DNA from: Brevundimonas sp. Root1279
Lineage (GTDB): Bacteria; Pseudomonadota; Alphaproteobacteria; Caulobacterales; Caulobacteraceae
DNA: 64,000 nucleotides
Direction: 5' to 3'
Assembly: GCF_001425945.1 (NCBI RefSeq)
Contig: NZ_LMEB01000006.1
Location: 470,518-534,517 of the forward strand
Both the position numbers and the translations under genes were made by a program. This document shows, one piece after another, positions 8,829 through 18,767 of this stretch. Positions within the stretch are counted from its first letter, which is position 1, and each line of letters starts with the position of its first letter. A model generated the notes under the pieces. The model made no database searches. It was given only the letters and a program-made list of their open reading frames with translations, and was not told the origin of the DNA.

Positions 8829-10609
8829 CCCCGAACCTGGACCTCGCCCCGATCGGCAACTGCTCGATCAGCGCCCTGATCGACCGCAACGGGCGGTTCG
8901 TCTGGGCCTGCGCCCCGCGCGTCGACGGCGAGCCGGTGTTCTCGGCCCTGATGGACGGTTTCGACCCCGAGCACGGCTTCTGGGACTTCGAACTGGAGGG
9001 GCTGAGGCAGGTCTCGCAGGCCTATGTGCGCAACACGCCGGTGCTGCGGACGGTGCTGACCGCGGAGGATGGAGCGGGGGTCGAGATCCTGGACTTCGCC
9101 CCACGTCATCCGAAGCACGCCCGCACCTACCGGCCGCTGGCCTTCGCCCGCATCGTCCGCCCGCTGGAGGGCTCGCCGCGCATCCGCGTGCGGTTGCGGC
9201 CCGCCGCCGACTGGGGCGCGCGCCGCGCCGAGACCACCAGCGGTTCGAACCATATCCGCTACCTGTGCAGCGACGTCACCTTCCGCCTGACCACCAACTG
9301 CCCGGTCTCGCATATTCTGAACGAGCGGACGTTCCGGCTGGAGAAGCCGCTGGCCTTCTTCTTCGGGCCCGACGAGGGCTACGACCAGGACGTCATGCCG
9401 GGGGTCTCGGCGGCGCTCGACCAGACCGTCGCCTATTGGCAGGACTGGGTGCGCACCCTCTACCTCCCGCTCGACTGGCAGGAGGCGGTGATCCGCGCCG
9501 CCATCACCCTGAAGCTGTGCGCCTACGAGGAGACCGGGGCCATCGTCGCGGCCCTGACCACCTCGGTGCCGGAATTCCCGGAGAGCGGCCGCAACTGGGA
9601 CTACCGCTACTGCTGGATCCGCGACGCCTATTACGTCGTGCGGGCCCTGAACCGACTGGGCGCGGTCGACATCCTGGAGAACTACCTGGGCTACCTCAGG
9701 AATCTTGTCGACGCCTCGGGCGGCGGTCACGTGCAGCCCGTCTACGGCGTCGGGCTGGAAGAGGATATCGACGAGCGGATCACCGAGACGGTCGCCGGCT
9801 ATCGCGGCATGAAGCCGGTGCGGGTCGGCAACCAGGCGCGCGAGCACCTGCAGCACGACGTCTACGGGCAGATCGTCCTGCCTCTGGTGCAGGCCTTCTA
9901 TGACCACCGCCTGCTGCGGCCGGCGACGATCGACGACTTCTACGCGCTGGAGAAGGTCGGCGAACGGGCCTTCGCCATGCACGACCAGACCGACGCCGGC
10001 CTGTGGGAGTTCCGCACCATCGCCCGGGTTCACACCTATTCCTCGGTGATGTGCTGGGCCGCCTGCGATCGCCTGGCCAAGGCCGCCGATCACCTGGGCC
10101 TGCCCGCCCGGGCCGAGGCCTGGCATGAACGCGCAGGGATCATCCGCGAGCGAATCGAGCGCGAAGCCTTCGTCGAGGACGAGGGCCGATTCGCCGCCAG
10201 CTTCGGCAACCGCGAGCTCGACGCCTCCCTGCTGCAGATGACCGACCTGGGCTTTCTCGACGCCCTGGACCCGCGCCAGGTGAAGACCTTCGAGGCCATC
10301 GAGCGGGACCTGAAGAAGGGTCCCTACCTGTTCCGCTACATCGAGCCGGACGACTTCGGCGAGCCCGAGACCGCGTTCAACTTCTGCACCTTCTGGTTCA
10401 TCGAGGCCCTGCACATCAACGGCCGCACCGAGGAGGCGAGGGAGATCTTCGAGCAGATGCTGAGCCGGCGGACCCACGCGGGCCTGCTGAGCGAGGACCT
10501 CTCGCTGGGCGACAACGAGCTGTGGGGCAACTACCCGCAGACCTATTCGCTGGTCGGCATCATCAACTGCGCGGTGCTGCTGAGCCGCTCGTGGACGGAC
10601 GCCCGATGA
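8825..10609 (+). CDS. Glycoside hydrolase family 15 (glucoamylase/trehalase-like)
   Basis: A 594-residue cytoplasmic protein (no signal peptide) with an N-terminal beta domain (IGNCSISALIDRNGRFVWAC) and a C-terminal (alpha/alpha)6 barrel. The GH15 signature RNWDYRYCWIRDA is near residue 258, and the acid in GLWEFR is near 395. The final EEAREIFEQMLSRRT...GLLSEDL block is typical of GH15. The family cleaves terminal alpha-glucosides, including trehalose in some bacterial members. ATG 8825 is preceded by AGGAG at 5 bp spacing and overlaps the otsB stop. Its position between otsB and otsA suggests that it acts on trehalose or a related glucan, which is inference. Confidence 0.9.
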   Translation: MTPNLDLAPIGNCSISALIDRNGRFVWACAPRVDGEPVFSALMDGFDPEHGFWDFELEGLRQVSQAYVRNTPVLRTVLTAEDGAGVEILDFAPRHPKHARTYRPLAFARIVRPLEGSPRIRVRLRPAADWGARRAETTSGSNHIRYLCSDVTFRLTTNCPVSHILNERTFRLEKPLAFFFGPDEGYDQDVMPGVSAALDQTVAYWQDWVRTLYLPLDWQEAVIRAAITLKLCAYEETGAIVAALTTSVPEFPESGRNWDYRYCWIRDAYYVVRALNRLGAVDILENYLGYLRNLVDASGGGHVQPVYGVGLEEDIDERITETVAGYRGMKPVRVGNQAREHLQHDVYGQIVLPLVQAFYDHRLLRPATIDDFYALEKVGERAFAMHDQTDAGLWEFRTIARVHTYSSVMCWAACDRLAKAADHLGLPARAEAWHERAGIIRERIEREAFVEDEGRFAASFGNRELDASLLQMTDLGFLDALDPRQVKTFEAIERDLKKGPYLFRYIEPDDFGEPETAFNFCTFWFIEALHINGRTEEAREIFEQMLSRRTHAGLLSEDLSLGDNELWGNYPQTYSLVGIINCAVLLSRSWTDAR

Positions 10610-10664
10610 GACGTCTCACGACATTGCGTTGCGACCATGCGGCGAACGGAGCGGTTCTGCATCC

Positions 10665-12089
10665 ATGAGTCGCCTGATTGTCGTTTCGAACAGGGTGTCG
10701 GCCCCCATGGACCCCGCCGCGGGTTCGGTGGGCGGCCTCGCCATGGCCCTGTCCTCGGCGCTGCGGAAGTACGACGGCTTGTGGTTCGGCTGGTCGGGCG
10801 AGACGGTCGAGAAATTCGTGCCCGAGGCCAAGATCGAGGACCGCGCCGGCGTCACCGTCGCCCTGGTCGACCTCGAGCCGCAGGATGTGGACGAGTACTA
10901 TAACGGCTACGCCAACAAGACCCTGTGGCCCCTGTTCCACCACCGGGTCGACCTGACGGCCTACGAGCGGTCGTACGGCGAGGGCTATGAGCGGACCAAT
11001 GCGCGGTTCGCCGAGGTGCTGGCGCCCCTGATCCGGCCCGACGACGTCATCTGGATCCACGACTATCACATGATCCCGCTGGCCCGGGACCTGCGCCGCC
11101 GGGGCATCAAGAACCGCATCGGCTTCTTCCTGCACACGCCCTGGCCGGCGCGGCAGCTGCTGGTCACCCTGCCCCACCACCGGCGGCTGGTGGAGTCGAT
11201 GTTCAGCTACGACCTGATCGGCTTCCACACCCGCGAGTGGCTGGACCTGTTCCGGGACTATGTCGCTTCGGAGCCCGAGGTGCGCGGCAAGCTGCTGCCG
11301 AACGACGCCCTGGAGGCGTTCGGGCGGACGGTGCAGGCCGGCGTCTTCCCGATCGGCATCGACGTCGAGGGCTTCCTGAGGGCGCGCAACTCGGTCTTCG
11401 GGCGGCGCACCTACGACCGCATGGCCGCGTCCTCGGCCTTCCGCACGATGATGGTCGGGGTCGACCGGCTCGACTACTCCAAGGGCCTGGAGCAGCGGCT
11501 GCTCGGATATGAGCAGTTCCTGACCGACAATCCGGACATGCGCGGCGACGTCTTCCTGCTGCAGGTGACGCCGATCAGTCGCGACGAGGTCGATACCTAT
11601 CAGGACATCCGTTCACGGCTTGAAGGCCTGGCCGGGCGGATCAACGGCGAGTTCGCCGACATGGATTGGCAGCCGATCCGCTACCTCAACCGCACCTACC
11701 GCCGCGACCAGCTGGCCGGCATCTATCGGGCGGCCAAGGTCGGTCTGGTGACGCCGCTGCGCGACGGCATGAACCTGGTGGCCAAGGAATATGTGGCGGC
11801 CCAGAACCCCGAGGATCCGGGCGTCCTGGTGCTGTCGCGCTTCGCCGGGGCGGCCGAACAGATGGGCGAGGCCCTGCTGGTCAATCCGTTCAGCCGCGAG
11901 GAACTGTCCGACGCCATCAAGCGGGCCCTGACCATGCCGCTGGCGGAACGGCGGCGTAAGTGGGAGTGCCTGATGGAGTGCGTGCGGGAAACCGACGTCA
12001 GCATCTGGCGCGACGACTTCGTCGCCTCGCTGCGGGCGATCGACAGGCCGGCGGACGGGGACAGCGATCCCGCCGCCCGCGCGGCCTGA
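10665..12089 (+). CDS. otsA: Trehalose-6-phosphate synthase
   Basis: A 474-residue GT20 glycosyltransferase: SRLIVVSNRVSAP at the N-terminus, VWIHDYHMIPLARDLR, GFFLHTPWPA, GVDRLDYSKGLEQRL and TPLRDGMNLVAKEYVA. These are the UDP-glucose and glucose-6-phosphate binding motifs of OtsA. It forms trehalose-6-phosphate, which OtsB then dephosphorylates. ATG 10665 matches the family N-terminus; an upstream TTG at 10629 would add a non-conserved leader. There are 55 bp between the GH15 stop and this start, consistent with a three-gene operon. Trehalose protects against osmotic and desiccation stress. Confidence 0.95.
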   Translation: MSRLIVVSNRVSAPMDPAAGSVGGLAMALSSALRKYDGLWFGWSGETVEKFVPEAKIEDRAGVTVALVDLEPQDVDEYYNGYANKTLWPLFHHRVDLTAYERSYGEGYERTNARFAEVLAPLIRPDDVIWIHDYHMIPLARDLRRRGIKNRIGFFLHTPWPARQLLVTLPHHRRLVESMFSYDLIGFHTREWLDLFRDYVASEPEVRGKLLPNDALEAFGRTVQAGVFPIGIDVEGFLRARNSVFGRRTYDRMAASSAFRTMMVGVDRLDYSKGLEQRLLGYEQFLTDNPDMRGDVFLLQVTPISRDEVDTYQDIRSRLEGLAGRINGEFADMDWQPIRYLNRTYRRDQLAGIYRAAKVGLVTPLRDGMNLVAKEYVAAQNPEDPGVLVLSRFAGAAEQMGEALLVNPFSREELSDAIKRALTMPLAERRRKWECLMECVRETDVSIWRDDFVASLRAIDRPADGDSDPAARAA

Positions 12090-12096
12090 TCAAGCC

Positions 12097-12711
12097 TCAG
12101 GCCACCTGTGCGTCCGCCGGCGGCGTTCCGTCCTTGGCGGCGGCCGCCGCATTGGCCGGGCTGGCCATGATCCGCTCCAGCCATGCGTCGAGCAGCGGGC
12201 TCTCGGGGGCGAACTCGCGGCCCCAGGCCATGGCGGCGCCGACCATGACGTCGACGGCGGTGAATCGGTCGCCCATCAGATAGGGCCCGGCCTCAAGCGC
12301 TTTGAGGATACGGTCGTTGGCGGCGTCGTAGCGGGCCTTGGCGACCGGATCGCCTTCGGTCTGGCCGCTGATCCGGCCCCAGTAGGCGGGCTCCATCTCG
12401 CCGGCGGTCCAGCTCAGCCAGGTGACATAGGCGGCGCGTTCGGACGAGCCGACCGGGGCGCCGAGGCCCGCGTGGGGGAAGAGGTCTGTCAGATAAAGGG
12501 CGATGGCCGCCGACTCGGTGACCAGAGCTCCGTCATGCACCAGCGCCGGGACCTTGCCGTCCGGGTGCGGATTGGCCGCGTCGCGCCCGCCGCTCTGGGT
12601 CTGGGCGCGGAAGATGTCGACGTAGCGGATCTCGTACGGCGCGCCGATCTCCTCCAGCAGCCAGACGATGCGGCTCGAACGCGACCAGGGGGCGTGGAAA
12701 AGGGTCAGCAT
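12097..12711 (-). CDS. Glutathione S-transferase family protein
   Basis: A 204-residue protein with an N-terminal thioredoxin-like domain (LTLFHAPWSRSSRIVWLLEE, KVPALVHDGALVTESAAIALYL) and an all-alpha C-terminal domain. The serine of the SRS stretch is a plausible catalytic residue, and the ES pair is the conserved glutathione gamma-glutamyl contact. The gene is convergent with otsA (7 bp gap). It is divergent from the WYL regulator, with a 26-bp palindrome between them that could control both. Confidence 0.88.
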   Translation of the reverse strand: MLTLFHAPWSRSSRIVWLLEEIGAPYEIRYVDIFRAQTQSGGRDAANPHPDGKVPALVHDGALVTESAAIALYLTDLFPHAGLGAPVGSSERAAYVTWLSWTAGEMEPAYWGRISGQTEGDPVAKARYDAANDRILKALEAGPYLMGDRFTAVDVMVGAAMAWGREFAPESPLLDAWLERIMASPANAAAAAKDGTPPADAQVA

Positions 12712-12731
12712 GGTCTTTCTCCGGAGTGAGG

Positions 12732-12772
12732 GCGCTATCGCTCGCCGCGCGGCGCCTCGCTGCTCGAGCGCG
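12732..12772. repeat. Single unit of the GCGCTA...GCTCGAGCG repeat family
   Basis: GCGCTATCGCTCGCCGCGCG followed by GCCTCGCTGCTCGAGCG matches the 46-bp units at 20872-21050. It lies between the GST start and the operator of the divergent regulator. Confidence 0.65.
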
Positions 12773-12803
12773 TCGCCGCCGACCCGGATTGATCTACTGC
12801 CAC

Positions 12804-12829
12804 CCTGCTGCCAGCATGTTGTCAGCAGG
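12804..12829. promoter_or_regulatory. 26-bp palindromic operator
   Basis: CCTGCTGCCA (12804-12813), six central bases, then TGTCAGCAGG (12820-12829): the arms match at nine of ten positions. It lies 19 bp upstream of the WYL-regulator start and in the promoter region of the divergent GST gene. The position suggests autoregulation and control of the GST gene by the adjacent regulator. Confidence 0.6.
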
Positions 12830-12848
12830 CGTACGGCAGGATGCAGAC

Positions 12849-13571
12849 ATGAGACGCGCGGACCGCCTATTCCAGATCATCCAGGTGCTGAGACGCTCGT
12901 CGAAGCCGGTGACGGCGGACGCCATGGCGACCGAGCTGGAGACCTCGAAGCGCTCCATCTATCGCGACATCGCCACCCTGATGGGCCAGCGGGTGCCGAT
13001 CCGCGGCGAGGCGGGGATCGGCTATGTGCTCGACGGCGGCTTCGACATGCCGCCGCTGATGCTGACCTCGGACGAGGTCGAGGCGGCGGTGCTGGGCGCG
13101 CAGTGGGTGGCCGGGCGCGGCGACCCGGCCCTGGCCCGGGCGGCGCGCGACCTGGTGGCCAAGATCGCGGCGACGGTTCCCGAAAAGCTGCGGCCTGTGC
13201 TGCTCGAGCCCGCGGTCGCGTCGGCGCCGACGTGGAAACGCGAGGTGGAGACCCTGGACATGTCGCGGGTGCGGGCCTCGATCCACGCCGGGCGCAAGCT
13301 GCGGCTCCATTATTCCGACGAACAGGGCCGCGAGACCCTGCGGGTCATCTGGCCCTGCCTGGTCGGTTATCGCGAGACCACCCGGCTGCTGGTCGGCTGG
13401 TGCGAGACCCGCGACGACTTCCGCACCTTCCGCACCGACCGGGTGGTCGAGGCGGAGTTCCTGGACGACCGCTATCCGGGCCGGCCGGCGGTGCTGCGCG
13501 CCCGATGGTTCGCCCAGATGGAGGCGGAGCGGGCGGAGTGGCTCAACCGGCAGGGGGACGGAACCAACTAA
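12849..13571 (+). CDS. YafY-type transcriptional regulator (HTH + WYL)
   Basis: A 240-residue DNA-binding protein. Residues 1-60 are an HTH_11 winged helix (RRADRLFQIIQVLRRS, KPVTADAMATELETSKRSIY). A WYL-like ligand domain follows (about 135-225), where IHAGRKLRLHYSDEQGRETL and LLVGWCETRDDFRTF match family positions. ATG 12849 is chosen because residue 2 onwards matches the canonical start MRRADRLFQI; a longer frame from 12726 would run through the repeat and operator. It is transcribed divergently from the GST gene. Confidence 0.9.
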   Translation: MRRADRLFQIIQVLRRSSKPVTADAMATELETSKRSIYRDIATLMGQRVPIRGEAGIGYVLDGGFDMPPLMLTSDEVEAAVLGAQWVAGRGDPALARAARDLVAKIAATVPEKLRPVLLEPAVASAPTWKREVETLDMSRVRASIHAGRKLRLHYSDEQGRETLRVIWPCLVGYRETTRLLVGWCETRDDFRTFRTDRVVEAEFLDDRYPGRPAVLRARWFAQMEAERAEWLNRQGDGTN

Positions 13572-13572
13572 C

Positions 13573-13705
13573 CCGCTCATCCCGGCGAAAGCCGGGACCC
13601 AGTGCTGTCCAGCGAAGCACCTGCGCCGAAGGACTACCGTTCATGGGAGCGTCCAACCAGCCGTCACCCAAAGAACTGGGTCCCGGCTTTCGCCGGGATG
13701 AGCGG
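13573..13705. repeat. Palindromic element with perfect 31-bp arms
   Basis: The left arm (13573-13603) starts CCGCTCATCCCGGCGAAAGC, and its exact complement is at 13675-13705. The loop of about 71 bp has no coding content. It fills the gap between the convergent WYL regulator and thiolase genes. The core CATCCCGGCGAA is shared with the element at 48011-48125, so the two belong to one dispersed family. Transcripts through it could form a long hairpin ending both genes. Confidence 0.85.
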
Positions 13706-13717
13706 ATTTGAGGGTCC

Positions 13718-14923
13718 TCAGTAGATCTCGAACAGCCCGGCGGCGCCCATGCCGCCGCCGACGCACATGGTGACGACGCCGTATTTGGCGCCGCGGCGCT
13801 TGCCCTCGATGAGGACGTGGCCGGTCATGCGGGCGCCCGACATGCCGTAGGGGTGGCCGATGGAGATGGCGCCGCCCGAGACGTTGAGGCGGTCGTTGGG
13901 AATGCCCAGCCTGTCGCGGCAGTAGAGCACCTGCACGGCGAAGGCCTCGTTCAGCTCCCAGATGCCGATGTCGTCGACGGTCAGGCCGTGGCGCTTCAGC
14001 AGCTTGGGCACGGCGAAGACCGGGCCGATGCCCATCTCGTCAGGCTCGCAACCGACCACGGCCATGCCGCGATAGGCGCCGAGCGGCTGCAGGCCGTGAC
14101 GCACGGCCTCGCCGGCCTCCATGATGACGCTGGCCGAGGCGCCGTCCGACAGCTGGCTGGCGTTGCCGGCGGTGATGAACTCGCCCTGCTGGATCTCCTC
14201 GCCCGAGCCGAACACCGGCTTCAGCGACTTCAGGCCTTCCAGGGTGGTGTCGGCGCGGTTGCCCTCGTCCTTGGACAGCGTGACCTCCTTCTTCGAGGTC
14301 TCGCCGGTGGACTTGTCGACGACCAGCATGGTCGAGGTCATCGGTACGATCTCGGCGTCGAGGCGGCCCTCGGCCTGGGCCTGGGCGGTGCGCTGCTGCG
14401 ACTGAAGGGCGTATTCGTCCTGGGCGTCGCGGCTGATGCCGTAGCGGCGCGACACGACCTCGGCGGTCTCGAGCATCGACATATAGATGTGCGGCGCGAG
14501 CTTGAGCAGCTCCTCATCCTTGCCGCGGTACAGGTTCATGTTCTGGTTCTGGACCAGGGAGATGGACTCCAGGCCGCCGCCGACGACGACCTTCTGCTGG
14601 TCGAAGATCACCTGTTTGGCGGCGGTGGCGATGGCCATCAGGCCCGAGGCGCACTGGCGGTCCAGGCTCATGCCGGCGGTCGTGACCGGCAGGCCGGCGG
14701 CGAGGGCCGCCTGACGGCCGATGTTGGTGCCGGTCGAGCCCTGCTGCAGGGCCGCGCCGATGACCACGTCCTCGACCTCGGCCGGATCGATCCCCGCCCG
14801 CGCAACGGCATGGCGGATGGCGTGGGCGCCCAGCTGCTGGGCCTGGGTGTCGTTGAAGGCGCCGCGGTAGGCGCGGCCGATGGGGGTCCGGGCGGTGGAG
14901 ACGATAACGGCTTCGCGGGACAT
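13718..14923 (-). CDS. Thiolase (acetyl-CoA C-acetyl/acyltransferase)
   Basis: A 401-residue thiolase. The active cysteine is in [11 protein letters not shown] near residue 89, the His in [12 protein letters not shown], and the second Cys in [11 protein letters not shown]. The N-terminus [20 protein letters not shown] is typical. It differs clearly from the thiolase at 4420-5625, so it is a second isozyme. The downstream partner of an upstream SDR on the same strand (30 residues of spacing, 122 bp), it may act with that enzyme on longer or branched acyl-CoA. Confidence 0.9.
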   Translation of the reverse strand: MSREAVIVSTARTPIGRAYRGAFNDTQAQQLGAHAIRHAVARAGIDPAEVEDVVIGAALQQGSTGTNIGRQAALAAGLPVTTAGMSLDRQCASGLMAIATAAKQVIFDQQKVVVGGGLESISLVQNQNMNLYRGKDEELLKLAPHIYMSMLETAEVVSRRYGISRDAQDEYALQSQQRTAQAQAEGRLDAEIVPMTSTMLVVDKSTGETSKKEVTLSKDEGNRADTTLEGLKSLKPVFGSGEEIQQGEFITAGNASQLSDGASASVIMEAGEAVRHGLQPLGAYRGMAVVGCEPDEMGIGPVFAVPKLLKRHGLTVDDIGIWELNEAFAVQVLYCRDRLGIPNDRLNVSGGAISIGHPYGMSGARMTGHVLIEGKRRGAKYGVVTMCVGGGMGAAGLFEIY

Positions 14924-15004
14924 CCGGGCACTCCTGTATGGGATGCCTGTGATCTAGGCCCATACCGTGGCGTCAGCCAAGGGTGGTTCGGTCCAGCAAG
15001 GAAA

Positions 15005-15033
15005 CGGGCCGGCCTTCGCTAGCGACCGGCCCG
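15005..15033 (-). terminator. Hairpin downstream of the SDR gene
   Basis: CGGGCCGG (15005-15012) pairs with CCGGCCCG (15026-15033). Read on the minus strand it is followed by TTTCC. It lies 12 bp beyond the SDR stop codon and probably separates that gene from the thiolase gene. Confidence 0.5.
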
Positions 15034-15045
15034 CGACAAGGCCGC

Positions 15046-15954
15046 CTATTTGGCCTGGGCCGCCTGAGCCTTGCCCAGTTCGATGAAGCCTTGGGCCGCG
15101 CCCATTTCGGGGATGATCTCGCCCGTGCGGTCCGAAATCTCCTCGAAGCGAGCGGCGACCTGCTCGGGGGCGTCCTCGCCGGCGATCCAGGCGCCCTGGG
15201 TCAGGGTGACGTAGGCGCGCTCGAAGCCGCCGGCCCCGGCGGTCAGGATGCAACGGCTGGGCGCGTCCTCGCTGACCAGGTGCAGCAGCCCCGGCGTGAC
15301 CATGTCGGGGCCCAGCAGCTCGAGCGGCAGGCGGGCGCCGAGGTCCTCGGTCATGCGGGTGTGGGCGGTCGGGGCCAGACAGTTGACGCGGATGTCGTTC
15401 TTGGCCCCCTCGATCGACAGGGTCTGCATCAGGCCGACCAGGGCCATCTTGGCGGCGCCGTAGTTGGACTGGCCGAAATTGCCGAACAGGCCCGAGGACG
15501 AGGTCGTCATCACGATGCGGCCGTAGTTCTGCTCGCGCATGATGTCCCACACCGCCTTGGTGCAGTTGACCGCTCCCATCAGGTGCACGTCGACGACGAA
15601 GCGGAAGTCCTCCAGCTCCATCTTGGCGAAGGTCTTGTCGCGCAGGACGCCGGCGTTGTTGACCAGGATGTCGACCCGACCCCATTGGGCCATCGCCGCC
15701 GCAACCATGGCCTGGACCGCCGCCGGGTCGGTGACCGAGGCCGCATTGGCCATGGCCTCGCCGCCGGCCGCCACAATCTCTGCAACCACAGCTTCAGCCG
15801 CCGTGGCCGAGCCGCCGGAGCCGTCGCGGGCGCCGCCCAGATCATTTACGACCACCTTTGCGCCACGCTTCGCCAGCCCGAGCGCGTGTTCACGGCCAAG
15901 GCCGCCGCCGGCTCCCGTCACGATCGCCACGCGGCCTTCAAACCCCATAGCCAT
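15046..15954 (-). CDS. SDR family 3-hydroxyacyl-CoA dehydrogenase-like oxidoreductase
   Basis: A short-chain dehydrogenase of about 302 residues: VAIVTGAGGGLGREHALG (Rossmann glycine motif), VNDLGGARDGSG, ILVNNAGVLRD, and the catalytic Ser-Tyr-Lys (TTSSSGLFGNFGQSNYGAAK). The VNDLGG and NAGVLRDKTF blocks are characteristic of the dehydrogenase domain of peroxisomal multifunctional enzyme 2 / 17-beta-HSD4, which oxidises 3-hydroxyacyl-CoA. The C-terminal tail after residue 240 is longer than in simple SDRs. ATG 15954 is preferred because AAGGAGA sits directly against an alternative ATG at 15960. It lies next to a thiolase, consistent with a beta-oxidation role. Confidence 0.88.
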   Translation of the reverse strand: MAMGFEGRVAIVTGAGGGLGREHALGLAKRGAKVVVNDLGGARDGSGGSATAAEAVVAEIVAAGGEAMANAASVTDPAAVQAMVAAAMAQWGRVDILVNNAGVLRDKTFAKMELEDFRFVVDVHLMGAVNCTKAVWDIMREQNYGRIVMTTSSSGLFGNFGQSNYGAAKMALVGLMQTLSIEGAKNDIRVNCLAPTAHTRMTEDLGARLPLELLGPDMVTPGLLHLVSEDAPSRCILTAGAGGFERAYVTLTQGAWIAGEDAPEQVAARFEEISDRTGEIIPEMGAAQGFIELGKAQAAQAK

Positions 15955-16001
15955 GCCCATTCTCCTTCGTTGCGCGTTGTCCTGTTAGCAGGCGTTTCAG
16001 T

Positions 16002-16020
16002 TTCGGACAGCCCGTCCGAA
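16002..16020. promoter_or_regulatory. Palindrome between the SDR and OmpA genes
   Basis: TTCGGAC (16002-16008), five bases, GTCCGAA (16014-16020) is a perfect 7-bp inverted repeat. It is 48 bp upstream of the SDR start and 135 bp upstream of the OmpA start. The size fits a TetR-type operator; the regulator is unknown. Confidence 0.45.
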
Positions 16021-16154
16021 TGTGTTGGAATGGCGCCACACTCGCCGTATTCCGAGCGAAAACCAAGGAACCGGAACCGTACAATGCCGTTCGGCTCCGG
16101 AGCGTCCCGTTTCAAAGCGTGGGCATTCGGGCAACCTTGAGTGTGAGGGATATC

Positions 16155-17333
<1,179 letters not shown>

Positions 17334-17341
17334 ACTACCGG

Positions 17342-17377
17342 AACCGCCGGTCCCTCACGGGGCCGGCGGTTTTGTTT
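17342..17377 (+). terminator. Rho-independent terminator of the OmpA gene
   Basis: The AACCGCCGG arm and its complement CCGGCGGTT flank a 12-base loop, followed by TTGTTT. It sits just downstream of the OmpA stop. Confidence 0.8.
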
Positions 17378-17462
17378 GGCCCGGCATTTGGCCCGCCCCC
17401 GGGGTGGCCAAAGGCGGGGACGGCCGCTATCTCCGGCCCACTATTGGAAGAGGCGAAACCGC

Positions 17463-18767
17463 ATGCGCGTCGCAATGATCGGAACCGGCTACGTCGGCCT
17501 GGTGTCTGGAGCCTGTTTCGCCGACTTCGGCCATGAGGTGACCTGCGTCGACAAGGACGCCTCCAAGATCGAGCGCCTTGAGCGCGGCGAGATTCCGATC
17601 TTCGAACCGGGCCTGGACGACCTGGTCGCGTCCAACGTCCGCGGCGGCCGCCTGAGCTTCGCCCTGGACGGCGCCGAGGCGATCCGCGCCGCCGACGCCG
17701 TGTTCATCGCCGTGGGCACGCCGTCGCGCCGGGGCGACGGCCATGCCGACCTGTCCTACGTCTACGCCGCCGCCGAGGAGATCGCCGGCCTGATCGAGGG
17801 CTTCACCGTCGTCGTGACCAAATCGACCGTGCCGGTCGGCACCGGCGACGAGATCGAGAAGATCATCCGCGCCCGTCGCCCGGACGCCGACTTCGCCGTG
17901 GTCTCCAACCCGGAGTTCCTGCGCGAGGGCGCGGCCATCGAGGACTTCAAGCGTCCGGACCGCGTCGTAGTCGGCGCCGAGGACCCGCGCGCCCAGGAGG
18001 TGATGCGTGAGCTGTACCGGCCGCTGAACTTGAACGAGACGCCGATCCTGTTCACCGGACGGCGCACCTCGGAGCTGATCAAATATGCGGCCAACGCCTT
18101 CCTGGCGATGAAGATCACCTTCATCAACGAGATGGCGGACCTGTGCGAGAAGGTCGGGGCCGACGTGCAGCAGGTCGCCCGCGGCATCGGCCTGGACAAG
18201 CGGATCGGCGGCAAATTCCTCCACGCGGGGCCGGGCTACGGCGGCTCGTGCTTCCCCAAGGACACCCTGGCCCTGGTGCGCACCGCCACCGACGCCGGCG
18301 CGCCGGTGCGGCTGATCGAGACCACGGTGGAGATCAACGACGCGCGCAAGAAGGCCATGGCCTCGCGCGTCGAGACGGCGCTGGACGGCGACCTCAAGGG
18401 CAAGACCGTCGCCCTGCTGGGCCTGACCTTCAAGCCGAACACGGATGATATGCGCGACGCGCCGTCGCTCGACGTCGCCCCCGCCCTGATCGCCATGGGC
18501 GCCACGGTCCAGGCCTTCGACCCGGAGGGCATGCACGAGGCCTCGCGGATGCTGGACGGCGTGGTGTTCAAGGACGGCCCGTACGACGCCGTCGCCGGCG
18601 CCGATGTGGTGGTGATCCTGACCGAATGGGACCAGTTCCGCGCCCTCGACCTGGACCGCGTCAAACTGCTTCTGCGTCAGCCGGTGATGGTCGACTTGCG
18701 CAACGTCTATCGTCCGGACGACATGCGGGCGCGCGGCTTCCGCTACGCCTCGATCGGTCGCGCCTAG
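17463..18767 (+). CDS. ugd: UDP-glucose 6-dehydrogenase
   Basis: A 434-residue nucleotide-sugar dehydrogenase. The NAD-binding MRVAMIGTGYVGLVSGAC opens the protein. VAVGTPSRRGDGHADLSY and TVVVTKSTVPVGTG follow, and the catalytic cysteine is in GGSCFPKDT near residue 263. The C-terminal UDP-binding domain contains LLGLTFKPNTDDMRDAPS. It oxidises UDP-glucose to UDP-glucuronate for polysaccharide or lipid A modification. ATG 17463 matches the family start exactly and is preceded by GGAAGAGGCG. The gene stands alone, separated from OmpA by a terminator. Confidence 0.95.
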   Translation: MRVAMIGTGYVGLVSGACFADFGHEVTCVDKDASKIERLERGEIPIFEPGLDDLVASNVRGGRLSFALDGAEAIRAADAVFIAVGTPSRRGDGHADLSYVYAAAEEIAGLIEGFTVVVTKSTVPVGTGDEIEKIIRARRPDADFAVVSNPEFLREGAAIEDFKRPDRVVVGAEDPRAQEVMRELYRPLNLNETPILFTGRRTSELIKYAANAFLAMKITFINEMADLCEKVGADVQQVARGIGLDKRIGGKFLHAGPGYGGSCFPKDTLALVRTATDAGAPVRLIETTVEINDARKKAMASRVETALDGDLKGKTVALLGLTFKPNTDDMRDAPSLDVAPALIAMGATVQAFDPEGMHEASRMLDGVVFKDGPYDAVAGADVVVILTEWDQFRALDLDRVKLLLRQPVMVDLRNVYRPDDMRARGFRYASIGRA

